A stretch of 64,000 bases of DNA from Apus apus. Taxonomy: Eukaryota; Chordata; Aves; Apodiformes; Apodidae. A model generated the notes under the pieces. It was not told the origin of the DNA. It searched no databases and saw nothing but the letters and a program-made list of their open reading frames with translations. The stretch lies in contig NC_067290.1 of the NCBI RefSeq assembly GCF_020740795.1, positions 14,056,001 through 14,120,000 of the forward strand, read 5' to 3'. Made by a program: the position numbers and the translations under genes. Below, in pieces: positions 46,689 to 64,000 of the stretch. Each line of letters begins with the position of its first letter. The stretch's first letter is position 1.

Positions 46689-47636
46689 ATGGCCCTGACG
46701 GCCGAGAGCGAGTCCCGCCTGTACCGGTCGCTTCGCGCCGCCGCCGGCGCCGCCGCCCACCTCGTAGCGCTGGGCTTCCCCACCGCCGTGGCAGTGCTGG
46801 CGCGGCCCGGATCCAGTGAGTGCTGGGGCGGGCCGGGCCCGGGGGTCGGGGCGGGCCCGGGGGTCGGGGCGGGCCGGGCCTCTCCGCAGCTCACCTGCCC
46901 TTCCCTTGCAGGCCTCTTCTCCTGGCACCCGTTGCTCATGGCCCTCGCGGTAAGTCCCGCCGCCCCGGTTACCGGCCCCTCCCGCGGGGAGAGGAGGGGG
47001 CTCTGCTGGCGGGGAGCGCCCGGCGCAGGGGACGAGGCCCCTCTGCACTCCCCGGGCGGCGGGATGCTGAGCCCGGGGAGAGGCGGAGGGGTGGGGGAGG
47101 CCGGTGCCAACCCCCTGCCCTCTGTCTGCCAGTTCTCGTTCCTGATGACAGAAGCCCTGCTGGTGTTCTCCCCGGAGACCTCGCTGCTCCGCTCCTTCTC
47201 CCGCAAAGTCAAGGTGCGGGTGCACTGGGCCCTCCAGCTGCTGGCCCTCCTCTGCGCCCTGCTGGGGCTGGGTGTTATCACCTACAACAAGCACCTGAAT
47301 GGCAAGGCCCACTTTGTCACCTGGCACGGCCTGACAGGGCTGCTCACCGTGCTGTACACCGGCGGGCAGTGTGCAGGGGGAGTGCTGCTGCTCTACCCCA
47401 AGCTGATGAAGAACTGGACGTTGGCCAAGCTCAAGCTGTACCATGCCACCTCGGGGCTGGTGGGCTACCTTCTGGGCTGTGCCAGCCTGATACTGGGCAT
47501 GTGCTCCCTGTGGTTCACCACCTTGGTGACCAGCATCTCCTGGTACCTCGCCATGCTGTGTCCCCTTCTCACCAGCCTGGTTATCATGAACCAGGTGAGC
47601 AATGCTTACCTGTACCGCAAGCGGAGCCAGCACTGA
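46689..47636 (+). CDS. CYB561D2: Cytochrome b561 domain-containing protein 2
   Basis: Six-helix di-haem membrane reductase of the b561 family, an ascorbate-linked transmembrane electron carrier. Exons are 46689-46815, 46912-46949 and 47133-47636, for 222 residues, the same length as human. The four haem-ligand histidines are present at the human positions: His48 (FSWHPLLM), His86 (VRVHWALQ), His120 (TWHGLTG) and His159 (KLYHATSG). The hydrophobic segments and the C-terminal [11 protein letters not shown] are conserved. It is the only plus-strand gene in the cluster. The second exon is only 38 bp. Confidence 0.97.
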   Translation: MALTAESESRLYRSLRAAAGAAAHLVALGFPTAVAVLARPGSSECWGGPGPGVGAGPGVGAGRASPQLTCPSLAGLFSWHPLLMALAVSPAAPVTGPSRGERRGLCWRGAPGAGDEAPLHSPGGGMLSPGRGGGVGEAGANPLPSVCQFSFLMTEALLVFSPETSLLRSFSRKVKVRVHWALQLLALLCALLGLGVITYNKHLNGKAHFVTWHGLTGLLTVLYTGGQCAGGVLLLYPKLMKNWTLAKLKLYHATSGLVGYLLGCASLILGMCSLWFTTLVTSISWYLAMLCPLLTSLVIMNQVSNAYLYRKRSQH

Positions 47637-48638
47637 GGGCCTGGTGTGGATCTGAACTTCCCCTGTGTGAGCCAGCAAGGCCAGGGCTCCTCCTCACAGC
47701 CCCCTGCGGGGGTCACCTTGCACAGGGTCTCCTTGGTACTAGATTTCTACCTACTCTTCTCTCTTTAGTCCTGGATTGTCTGTAGTGTCTTGCCTCCAGA
47801 GAGTGGCTACAATGTGTGTGACACCGAGTGGCCAGATGCTGCCCACCTCATGCCTGCCCCGGTGGGAGACATTTCCCAGCACAGGTAACGCTGCTGGTCC
47901 CTGCAGCAGCTTGGTGCTCAGTGCTGGGAACCAGAGTGTTCACTCAGGACTCCTGCTCCTTTTCCTTTCCCACCCAAGGCTGCTTTGGAGCAGGCAGGAC
48001 AGTTGTCATGTTCCTGGTGAGGAGGGCAGGGAGTCCTCGCTGGCCCAGGAGGCTGCAGTGGGCACCACACTGCCTGTCCTGGCAGGGAGGCAGCTTGGCC
48101 AGTGAAAGCACCGGGCATGGTTGTAGCTTCAGCTGGGTGGCAGCACCCAAAGTGCCCATCCCCGAGGTGCAGGGACCCAGGGGCTCTCCGGGACAACTGC
48201 AGTCAGCCCTGACCAACTGCTGCAGATCTGGGGGCCACCTCCACGCACAAAGCCCTCCTGCAGGCTGGGGCAACAATGCTTCAGCCTGGTGGGAAGTGGG
48301 CACCATTTTACAGAGCATTTTATGGAGCTGGGCTGCAAACATGCAGCCTGTGAAGGTGTTTTGTCCCTCAAAGGGGCTCAGGGAACAGGGCTCAGGACAC
48401 GCCCTCAAGCCAGCCTGCAGAAGAGCCCTTGGGAAGGCAGAAAGGAGCCCCCCCACCTTGCCAGCACAACAGCCTGCCTTCCTTCCAGCCCACCTTCCCA
48501 CCCTCAGGGCTGCTGGGCACTTGGGAGGCTCTGTCTACTGCAGCAGCTCCTCCTCAGCACATACCCTGCTCTCGGCAGGGCGGAGAGCTGGAAGCAGCTC
48601 CCAGCTGGGAAATTCCTCTGTATCCAGAGCTTTTATTC

Positions 48639-48644
48639 AATAAA
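48639..48644 (+). terminator. CYB561D2 polyadenylation signal
   Basis: Plus-strand AATAAA about 1.0 kb after the CYB561D2 stop. The TMEM115 signal on the other strand is about 210 bp further on, so the two genes converge tail to tail. Confidence 0.8.
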
Positions 48645-48852
48645 GATTTCAGGCAGCTACAGTGTGACAAGTCCTGTTTACTGCCTGGGGTGCAGGCAGG
48701 TATCTTCCCTGCAGGATTCCCCATTCCTGCTGCAAAGGGTTTCTCCCATCCTGCTGGGAGCAACTGGGAAGAAGCCCTCGCTCCCCCCAGCTGCTCTGTG
48801 CCCCCTGCCCTGCCCGTGCTCTGCTGCCAGAGCCAACTCTTTCAAAGAACTC

Positions 48853-48858
48853 TTTATT
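48853..48858 (-). terminator. TMEM115 polyadenylation signal
   Basis: AATAAA on the minus strand (plus-strand TTTATT), about 940 bp after the TMEM115 stop. The A-rich run at 49008-49024 lies in this 3' UTR. Confidence 0.75.
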
Positions 48859-49795
48859 GATAATGAAACATCTGTTTTTCCCAGTTGACAAAACCTCGTG
48901 TGGTCCTTTAAAAAAATAATCACGACACCATCGGCCCGTGACCCGGGGGCTGCCCGGGGAGTCGGGAGCTGCGAGGAGGCTGTCGCTGGGAGCATCCTCT
49001 CCATCCAGAAAAAAAAAAAAATAAAAAGCCCATCAACACAGAGGAAAAGAGAAGGGGGAGCCCAGATTCTACCCGCAGAAAGAAAACCTGCTGCCAGAGG
49101 GAGCAGCAAGAGCCCCACCATAAAAATTAATTCCAGCTTCTAGTGTAATCTGACAAATGGCTTAGCCAGGAGTGGCTGAGGGCACCGGCTCCTCATGGGG
49201 CTTCGGGTGCGGGAGAGGAGGAGCAGAGACACCCCCTCCCAAAAGCACTGCCCAGGGCTGGTGGTCCTGGGCCACCGCCCAGCCTGTCCCCTGCCTGGCA
49301 AACCTCTCACCGGTCACAGCGAGCTCCTGCTGGGGAGGCTCCCCACAGGAAAGGTGTTTGGAAAAGGGACCCACCAACCTTCCCGTTCCCTTGGTTAGAG
49401 ACAGAACTACCTTCAGAAGGGAGGAAAGAAGTGTCAAGCGCTCTGGCCAGCCCCTGGCGCAGAGCAGAAGCGAGGAAGTGCTGCTGACTTCGCCCCTGCC
49501 TGGGCCAGCGCAGCAGCCTGCGGGCAGGGATCAGTCCCATGTCCTCCTGGTGGGGGGTAACCCGATGTCCACATCCTGCCGTGAGGCGGGGAGAGCGGCC
49601 GGAGGAACCCCCGTCCTTGCGGCAGCGTCACCCTGGGCGCCTGGCGCTGGCCGCGAGCGGCAACGAAGCGCTGGGATGAGGTAGCCCTCCTGCCTCTGCC
49701 GCGGGAGGAGTCCCCGAGGGTCCCGGCTGTGTGGGGCGACATGGGAGGGGTTAGCAGCTGTCTGACGGAGAAGGGGCGGGAAGGGGGGCAGCCGG

Positions 49796-51559
49796 TCACA
49801 GCTGGGATGGGGCATCCTGGAAGGTGATGAGGCTGGAATCCTGGCTGCCGCCTGGCCCGACCACACCGGTGTCAGGCAGCAGTGGGCTGTCAGCCTTGGC
49901 CCCCACTGCTGCCTCCTCCTCGTCGTCCTCCATGCTCGGCCAGGCCGACTGGTCCTCCACGCGCTTCAGCCGCTCGTTCAGGGCCTTCAGGGCCAGCTGC
50001 CTGTGGGGCGAGGGCAGATGGGTGGGTTAGCTGCAGGGGTTGGCAGCTCTGCCCCACGGGGCCTGGTCCCCGGGCTTCTTCCCAGCAGGAGAAGGTGGAT
50101 TCAGCAGCGCTGGAGAAGACCCAGAGTGCCTGGGACTGCCCCACAGAAACCCACTCATGCTCCCACACTACGTACACCAAGTTCTGGTGGCACATGGTGC
50201 GCTCAGGCGCTGTCAGATGGCACAGGGGCTGCCCCGGGAATGGAGGAAGAGAGGTGTAAAACAGGGCAGGGGAGAGCAGAGCGCCAACACCTTCTCCAAA
50301 CCTTCCTGCCAGGTGTCAGGAAGGCCAATGCTGGGCGTGTGGGGCTGATAGCACCTTCCCCGGCCCCATGATGACAGGCACAGGTGCTGTCACCTCACCA
50401 GGCAGCTGCCGTCCCCCTTCTGTGGGGACCCCTGACCCCAAACTGCATCTGCCCCTTCCCCAGGATCTCCTCCTTCCTCCCCTGCACTTTCAACATGTTT
50501 AGATGAACAGGACAATATTCCATCAGCCCCCCTGAAATGCTCCCCACTACCTCTGTGGCCAGGAGGGCAGCCCTGAGCACACCCCCTGAAGAAGGCAACC
50601 CCCCAGCCACTTAGCACCCTGCACCCAAATCTCCCCCCTCCTCCTCATTTGGACTTTGAACCTGACCCTGGCTGCCCCGTAACACGATCCCCGTGGAGGG
50701 GGTACCTTCTCCTCTCGGCGTCCTGGGGGTCAGTCCCCGGCAGGCTGATGGTGATGGAGGACGGGGCACCCACGTCGTAGCGTTTGACGGTCTTGCGGCA
50801 GATCTTCACCTTCACCAGGATGCTGTGCACCAGATTGGCCACCAGACCCACCACGGGCTGCAGGATCTCGGGGAAGAAAGTGGCGAAGGCGAAGTGGTCG
50901 GACATGTCTCCACGGCCTCTACTGTGCCGCTGGTAGAAACGGAGATAGACCCAGCTGGAGAGGAGCCCGAAGCCGTACGAGGCCAGCACATTGCTCTCGA
51001 CGAGGGCAGCGAGCCGCAGCAAAGCCAGGAGCAGGAGCAGGAGCATGGGGACAGCCTTCATTCTGACCTGGGGCACCTTCAGGACGGTGCTGTCCCCCAT
51101 CGTCTGCTTGAGGGCCACCAGGACTCCCCCGAGGAAGCCCAGCCCGCCGTGGATCCGGACGGCGAACAGGTAGGCGAGGTGGAAGGAGGCCACGTAGGTG
51201 AGGAAATAGGCCAGGGCCCCCAGGAGCCCCACCGAGACGTTCACCACCGCGAAGAAGACCAGCAGCTCCAGGGCTCCCCAGAGTGGCTCCAGCAGCCGGC
51301 CCGCCACCCCCAGCGTGGCCAGGCTGGCCGCCAGCCCCCAGGCCCGGTCCTCCACCAGCCCCTGCGTCAGCAGCGTCCAGACCCAAAAGTTGGGGGGCAG
51401 GAGGTAGCCGGGGGTCACCCCCAGCCCGTAGGCCGTGTCCAGGCCGAAGGAGAGCAGGTAGAGCAGCAGGACGGCGGCGCTCAACGCCTTCACCACCACG
51501 CTGGTGCCGGCAAGCGCTGCCAGGAAGTGCTGCCGGGCCACCGGCAGGTACCGCCGCAT
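49796..51559 (-). CDS. TMEM115: Transmembrane protein 115
   Basis: Multi-pass Golgi membrane protein of the rhomboid-like fold, involved with the COG complex in Golgi-to-ER retrograde transport. Two exons, 51559-50706 and 50000-49796, give 352 residues (human 351). Hydrophobic helices lie at about residues 20-40, 55-75, 80-130 and 165-205. The highly conserved blocks are GRLLEPLWGALELLVFF, RIHGGLGFLGGVLVALKQTM, SWVYLRFYQRHSRGRGDMSD and KRYDVGAPSSITISLPG. The second exon adds the cytosolic tail LALKALNERLKRVEDQSAWP, an acidic stretch (MEDDEEEA) and the end SSLITFQDAPSQL. The junction AG|G completes the third Arg of ERRR. Confidence 0.97.
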
Positions 51560-51775
51560 CTTCGGCCCCGCCGGCGGGACGGGGCTGCCCCGCGGGGGCT
51601 ACAACGCCCGGCCCACCCCCCGCCGGGGCCCGCTCCGCCGCCGCCGCAGGCCAGGCCGCGCTGGGCCCGCTGCTGGGCCAGGCCGGGCGCGGACAAACAG
51701 CGGCTCTGCGCATGCGCGGGGCCAGGCCGGCGGGCGGGGTCCTGCCGCGGGGCACGCTGGGAGTTGTAGTCCAGG
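51560..51775 (-). promoter_or_regulatory. TMEM115 promoter with ZNF143-type site
   Basis: CpG-rich region upstream of the start. At 51753-51770 the minus strand reads ACTACAACTCCCAGCGTG, a close match to the ZNF143/SBF element that is typical of housekeeping promoters. It sits about 195-210 bp upstream of the start codon. Confidence 0.65.
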
Positions 51776-52050
51776 CCCGTGGGGACACAGGCACGGGGGG
51801 AGCTCGGGGGACACGGGAACGCAGGGGTCAGGGAGGCCTGGGAACATCGCTGCGGGGCAGGAGGGAGGCAGGAGGGGGGCGGTCATGGGGACGGGGAGGG
51901 GGGGCAAAAACCCTGGGGGAGGACACGGACAGGGGTGGGCCGGGCACGGGGGGGGCACTCAGGGACACAGACCCCGCAAGACAGCGGGACACGGATGTGG
52001 GGACACAGACAAGCGAGGGTGTGGGCACGCGGGGACACAGTCCTGGACGG
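51776..52050. repeat. Irregular GGGGACAC-rich array F
   Basis: G-rich sequence with repeated but unevenly spaced GGGGACACAG, GGGGGACACGGG and CGGGGACACAG units between the TMEM115 promoter and the CACNA2D2 3' end. It is much less regular than arrays A-E, so copy number and unit are uncertain. Confidence 0.6.
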
Positions 52051-52330
52051 GTACAGGGATTGGGGGGGTTGGAGGGGGCTGAGATCCTGCTGACCCTCAG
52101 CTCCTCCTGTGCAGCCTGGGGGGGCTGTGAAGGCAGCAGCTCTGCCAGCCCCCCTGCCTGCAGCCCTGCCCCCCGCGTGGGTACCCTGCCCACGCCCTGC
52201 CCTCCAGCCCCACAGCAGAGGGGCAGGCAGGGTGAAGGCCCCGGCCCCTGTCCTGCCCGCCCCCCCCGGCGCTGCCCACGCCCCCGGGAATGACGCACCC
52301 ACCGCCTGTGAAGTGAAAATATGAACATTA

Positions 52331-52336
52331 TTTAAT
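52331..52336 (-). terminator. Probable CACNA2D2 polyadenylation signal
   Basis: ATTAAA variant signal on the minus strand (plus-strand TTTAAT). This gives CACNA2D2 a 3' UTR of about 2 kb, to 54391. Confidence 0.5.
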
Positions 52337-52399
52337 AACCGAGTCTCTGTAATAAACCATTTGAAAATATTTTACAAGGAGTCACACGCACGATATCTT

Positions 52400-52552
52400 A
52401 CAAATTGTCTTTTTTGTTGGTTTTTTGTTTTGTTTGTTTTGTTTTTGTATTTTTTTTTTAAGTTTTCCAACTCTTCTGTACAAAAAAAAAATTTAAACCC
52501 AAAGAAACATAAATAAATGAATAAATAAATAAATAAATAAATAAATAAAATT
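52400..52552. repeat. Simple repeats in CACNA2D2 3' UTR
   Basis: A T/GTTTT-rich run (52409-52462) is followed by an (AAAT)n microsatellite of about ten units at 52510-52550. An AT-rich patch follows at 52690-52730. Confidence 0.95.
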
Positions 52553-53564
52553 AAAACCCCAATGCCTTTGAATGAGCAGAGAGAAGCTTTCCGGGGGGGA
52601 CTGGGGAGGGGAAAAGGGCAGGACACGACCCCAGCAAGACAGGGGGGGCCCAGGGTCGTGCAGCCCCTTTGTCTCATTGGTTTTTAACTTAAAATAGACT
52701 ATATATGTATATATTTATAGATATGTATAGTGGTGGGTTTCTGGCAGAGCACCTAACTAGACTACAGAAGTACACACACTCCCGGTAACACAGAGCCATC
52801 TGTTCAAACACGGTTCCCAGAGACAGTAACCAAACACACACTGAAAAAGCTACAAGCAGAATGACCATTAATTAACCCCAGCATTAATTAGCGCCTGGCG
52901 CCCTCCCCAGCTCCCCCCGGGGTGGCCGTGCCGAGGGGGCTCCCCAGGCCCTGGAGGACGGGGTGGCTCTGAGCAGGCTGTCCCAGGGGGGTGAGGGTCC
53001 CCGGGGCTGCCTGCCCAGGCAGGGACCCCCCGGCACTGCCGGGAGCAGCGGGGTGCACGGAGAGATGGGCCTGGCCCCCCAGGGTGTCACGGCTGGGCAC
53101 CTGCACCCACCTGGAGGGCCCCCCCGGCCCCGTGGCACCTCTCCCAGCTCGGCTGTCAGGGTGCAGTGGGGTGCTGGGGCCACTCTGTCCCCCTCCTCGG
53201 CACCGAGTTTCAGCTGAGGGGCACACACACACACACCCCCCCCCTCCACCCCAGTGCCCTGGTGTGAGCTCTAAAACCTCGGGGCACCCCATTGCATCCT
53301 GCCCCCCCGCTCTGGGTGCCCCCCACCAGCTCCCCACGCCGCTGCCAGCAGCCCCGGAGCCCCGAGGGACGGCCTGGGCACGTCCCTTCTGGGGACATGT
53401 GGCACCTCCTGCTCGGGGACGCGTGGGACACATGTCACCGCCTGTCTGGGGACAGGCCACATGTCCCTCTGGCCAGCACGGTGTCTTTGGCAGGGCTGGG
53501 CGGGGCAGGCAGGGCTGGGGCGGGCAGGATTTCACAGTGATCTGCAGAACGGAAAAGAAACAAA

Positions 53565-53975
53565 ATACACTTCTTTTTTTTTTTTTTTCCTCCTTCTCTT
53601 TCATTTCTTTTCTTTTTTTTCTTCCCCCTCCCCCCTCCTTTTCACCCCGATGTCTGTGCCCGAGAACACGGGAGAGTGGCTGAGCCCGGAGCAGAGCTGG
53701 GGGGCTCCATCCTGCCCTGGCTGCCCCCACCTCACCCCTGCCTGCACCCACCCCGACCCCCCGGGGATGCTGGAGCCACGTCCACCCCGCATGCCCGGGG
53801 GGGCTGGTACCTGCTGGAACAAATAATACTGACCCGCACAGTCAAGTCAAGTCCTTCTTCTTTTCTTTCTTTCTTTTTTTTTTTTTTTCTTTTTTTTTTT
53901 TTTTCCCCCTTCCCCTCCGTTTTTTTTTTTTTCCTTCTTTTTCTTTGTTTTGTTCTGTTTTGTTTTGTTTTTTTC
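53565..53975. repeat. Polypyrimidine runs in CACNA2D2 3' UTR
   Basis: Two T-rich tracts at 53569-53638 and 53848-53975, with long T and CTTT runs, read as A/G-rich in the CACNA2D2 mRNA. They could be internal priming sites for oligo-dT libraries. Confidence 0.9.
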
Positions 53976-54391
53976 CATCTGTCCTCATTGCTGACAACAA
54001 ACACCGCCGATCTCCAGGCGAAAAAATGTTGGAGACTTGATGTAGAAAGATCTGGATTAAAATCTTCAGGCTAAAAAAATAGGCGCGATGGATGCGGGGC
54101 AGGGGGGGGGGGGGGATGTCGCGGGAGGCGGCACCAACGCCGCTTTCCGAGTCCGAGTGGCCGGGAGGGCACGACCCCGGGGGACCGGCCCGGCCCCCGC
54201 CCTGCCGGGGAGCCCCTGCCTTGCCGGGGAGCCCCTGCCCGCACCCTGACTCTTCTTTGGCTGCGGCCGGTGGGGAGCGCGGGGCGGCCCCCGGGATGGA
54301 GGGGACGTCGCTCCCGCTCCACCGGGCCGGGGAGGGGGATGGTGATGGAGCTTGAAAGAAAAGAGAGCTGGCGGGGGCGGCCGGGGGGGCG

Positions 54392-61371
<6,980 letters not shown>

Positions 61372-61671
61372 CTGCAACAGAAAGGGAAGGTTATCCGGCG
61401 GGGAGGGGGGGACGGGGACGCCGGGGGGCCAGGAGGGAGAGAGACGGACAGAGAGAGAGGGGAGGGAACAACAACAAGAAGAAAAAATAAAGGCATTTGC
61501 TGCTCTTTGTAACAAGAGAGGAAGGAAAAGGCCGTTCTGCTGTCGCTGGCACCGCACGGGAAGGAAAGTTACAGCCAAATTGGGAGAGGTTTGCCCATCT
61601 CGGCTCGAATTTGCTCGGTGGCGGGAGGCGGGTGCGTACGCGCGGCCGCTGGTGCGTACGGGGGACACAGA

Positions 61672-61721
61672 GACACACACACACACACATATATATATGC
61701 GCGCACATGTATATATATGCA
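61672..61721. repeat. CA/TA dinucleotide microsatellite
   Basis: (CA)n running into (TA)n, a short GCGCGCACATG bridge, then (TA)n again. Confidence 0.97.
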
Positions 61722-63748
61722 TGTTTGGGAGGGAGTGGGAGGCGTCTCTCTCTCGGGGGGAGGCGGCGGGCGAGGGAACCGCATGCTGTGCTCCTGGCCA
61801 GAGGAGGATCACCGGAACACTTAGTTGTCGGGAGGGAAAAAAAAGGAAACCAACAACAACCAAAAAAAAAGGAGTTTTCAGGCATCGACATGGCCAAACG
61901 GGGAACCTTGCCGAGGACAGTCCAACCAGAGGCCCCCCCGCCAGCAAAGTGCCGTGCAATGCGCTGCCGGACTCTGCCGCCGTCCCCTCCCTCCCCGGGG
62001 CGGTGGGACCCAGCGGGGACGGGGCTCCTGGCTTGCTCGCCAGCCCGGCGCCAGGCTCTGCTTTAAGGGGGGGGGTCGCAGCCCAGCAGGGTTTGGGGTG
62101 CCCCTCAGGGACCCTTACTGGCAGAGGGGCGGCGGATGCGGAGTTCAGCTCATGAGGTGTGAGCTGGATTACGGGGTGCGTGGTGGTGGTGGTGGGGGGT
62201 GCTACGGGACATCCCGGGGCTGCCAGCTCCCATGGTGGGCACCGGCACCCCTCGCCTTGGCCCCGGAGCATTGCACGGCACAGCCAGAGGTTGGACTGTT
62301 GCTCTCTCAGGGCTGTAGGCAGGGGCTGGGAGCAAGCCGATGAGAGGAAGAGGAGGAAGAGGAGAGGAGTACAAAACACTCGTACTTGGTCCATCAGCAT
62401 TGCCATCGCAGGGACGCCGGGAGGAGGCAACTCAAAGCTGATAGAACAGGGCTGAGGGTGACAATTCCACCTCCCTGCTGTCCTGCCCGCTGGCCCTGTC
62501 CCCCCGTGTGTCCCCTTGTGCTGCCGTGCCCCCTACAGCCTTCCCCCTGCCCATGCCGGGGAACAGATGCTGCTGTGTGGGAGGGAGCATGGCAGCTCCC
62601 CAGGGCAGTGCATACTGTGAGGCTGTGTGGGGGTTGTGGGTCCAGGCCCACAGGGCCTCTCCTGCATGGCCACTGACCGGGCATCATGGGGACATGGGCC
62701 AAATCTTGCCCCGAGTTGCACCAGCTACATCCCACACCACTGCAGATGGGCACCAGCTCTGGCATCTCCCCACCTGCTGCGGTGGGACTTTGGGCTCACA
62801 CTTGTCCCCCGGGGGGCACGGATGGCACTGGGACACTGTGGCTGCCAAGGTCTTAATGCCATGCTGGGCCCCAGGGCAGCGGGGACAGCCACCCAGCAGC
62901 TGTGGTGGCAGGCAGCACCCCGGGGCTCGGCCATCCCCTGTCCCCAGGCTGCCTGTCCCCCATGCAGAGGGGTGGCATCACCCCGGGGTGGTCCCATCCC
63001 CCTCTCTGCTGAGAGTTCCTGCTTGGGGGTCTTCCCCAGTGATGCCTGTCCCAGAGGGAGATGGCAGCAGAGGACTGGGTCCCCCATCTGCCCTCCGTCC
63101 CTGCCACCTTTGGGTGCCCACCCCGTGCCCCCCGCTCCCTGCACAGCCCTATCCCTTTCAGGTTGAGTTGTCTTGGGGAGGGAGGAAGCAGAGGAGCCAG
63201 GACAGGAGGAGAAGAGCTGGAGGAGGGCGAGCAGGGAGAGAGGAGGAAGAAGAGGGTGGTAGTGGGAGAGGAGGAAGAGCAGGGTATCAAACTAGCTACG
63301 AAAAACCTCGTGGAACAAAACCAGCAGTTTCATACGAGATCGGCTCTTGAACGGTATTGAACCGGGTTTGGGAGTGATGCGCAGGGAGGGAGTGGGGGAT
63401 TGTCGTGACAAAGCTCTCATGGACAGAACAAGACATGTTGCTTTCAAATAAAGGGAGAACTGGAGGAGAGGAGGAGGAGGAAGGAAGGGCGAGTCGGTGG
63501 CGGTTTGCAGGTTCGGCGTGGCAAACGGGCAGGGAGATGGGCAAGCAGGGGGACTGGGGGGGACTGGACACGGGGCAGGGGACGGGGTGGTGAAGGTGAG
63601 TGGTCTGAGACTGAAAATACTTGCCCTTCATTTTGATGTTTGGTACTGTGTGAATCCACCATAGAGAGAAAGCAAGAAAAACAACAAACAAAAAAACAAC
63701 AAACAAAAAAAAAGGGGGTTGGGTGGAAAGGGGGAAGGGGGGCACAAA

Positions 63749-63786
63749 CAATATTTTATTCAATTGTTGTTTGAATAAAAATATTG
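63749..63786. repeat. Imperfect hairpin with AATAAA on both strands
   Basis: CAATATTTTATTCAA (63749-63763) pairs with TTGAATAAAAATATTG (63771-63786) with one bulged base and a 7-base loop. It presents AATAAA on the plus strand (63774-63779) and on the minus strand (63755-63760). Confidence 0.85.
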
Positions 63787-64000
63787 TGTATCATAATCAT
63801 ACCAAAAGGAAACCTCTTGCAAAAAACGACATGAAGAAAGAAAAAGAAAGAAAAAACCCAGTAACGAAAGGAAAAGGCCACGGTGAAATAAGAATTAAAT
63901 AAAAATGCAAAGATATAACTAGAGAAATATATATATATATATATTCAATACTCCAAAGGAAAATGAGAGTCAGTAGCAAACAGTGCAACAGTCTTGATAT

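Larger units (their letters stand above)
61372..64000. other. CACNA2D2 intron running off the right edge
   Basis: The next upstream exon (the part ending near KLPISKLK in human) is not found before the window ends. The left portion, to about 62.1 kb, is unusually CpG-rich for an intron and might hold an internal regulatory element. A CA/TA microsatellite is at 61672-61721, an (AT)n run at 63928-63944, and A/C-rich simple sequence at 63668-63718. Confidence 0.65.

Noticed and set aside
62300-62430. Minus-strand frame with a signal-peptide-like start (MLMDQVRVFCTPLLFLLFLS)
   Set aside because: The hydrophobic run comes from a pyrimidine tract inside a CACNA2D2 intron, and the continuing frame reads through simple repeats. 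It does not resemble the alpha2delta-2 N-terminus.

Overview
This is a vertebrate nuclear window that is almost certainly avian. The genes are multi-exon with GT-AG introns and CpG-island promoters. The only interspersed repeats I recognise are three truncated CR1 LINE copies ending near the bird-type 3' motif ATTCTATGAT. Gene order matches the human 3p21.3 tumour-suppressor cluster (HYAL1-HYAL2-TUSC2-RASSF1-ZMYND10-NPRL2-CYB561D2-TMEM115-CACNA2D2). I read exon boundaries by eye from splice consensus, reading-frame continuity and remembered human proteins; no alignment was run.

Layout: 1-13.4 kb is gene-poor, with an unassigned CpG island at about 1.5-2.0 kb and two CR1 fragments. From 13.5 to 61.4 kb genes are packed head to tail on the minus strand: HYAL1 (13.5-15.0), HYAL2 (16.3-18.6), TUSC2 (24.3-26.2), RASSF1 with two alternative promoters (26.9-32.0), ZMYND10 (33.2-42.9), NPRL2 (43.1-46.5), TMEM115 (49.8-51.6) and the 3' half of CACNA2D2 (54.4-61.4, continuing past the right edge). 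CYB561D2 (46.7-47.6) is the only plus-strand gene; it shares a 227-bp divergent promoter with NPRL2 and converges on TMEM115. Many intergenic gaps are only one to a few hundred bases.

Functions: two hyaluronidases (one lysosomal or secreted type, one GPI-anchored type), a myristoylated mitochondrial protein (TUSC2), a Ras-association/SARAH Hippo-pathway scaffold (RASSF1), a dynein-arm assembly factor (ZMYND10), the GATOR1 subunit NPRL2, a b561-type transmembrane reductase, a Golgi membrane protein (TMEM115) and the calcium-channel subunit alpha2delta-2. They are neighbours by conserved synteny, not one pathway.

The most unusual structure is non-coding. At least ten degenerate minisatellite arrays lie between and inside the genes. 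Several, in both orientations, share a GGGGACAC core and a period near 17 bp. Other points are a frame break at a 7-base homopolymer in the HYAL2 signal-peptide exon, a conserved RASSF1C first exon with no in-frame ATG, an RFX-type X-box just upstream of the ciliary gene ZMYND10, and a duplicated CCAAT module in the NPRL2/CYB561D2 promoter. I found no convincing previously unknown gene system, CRISPR array or viral fossil.
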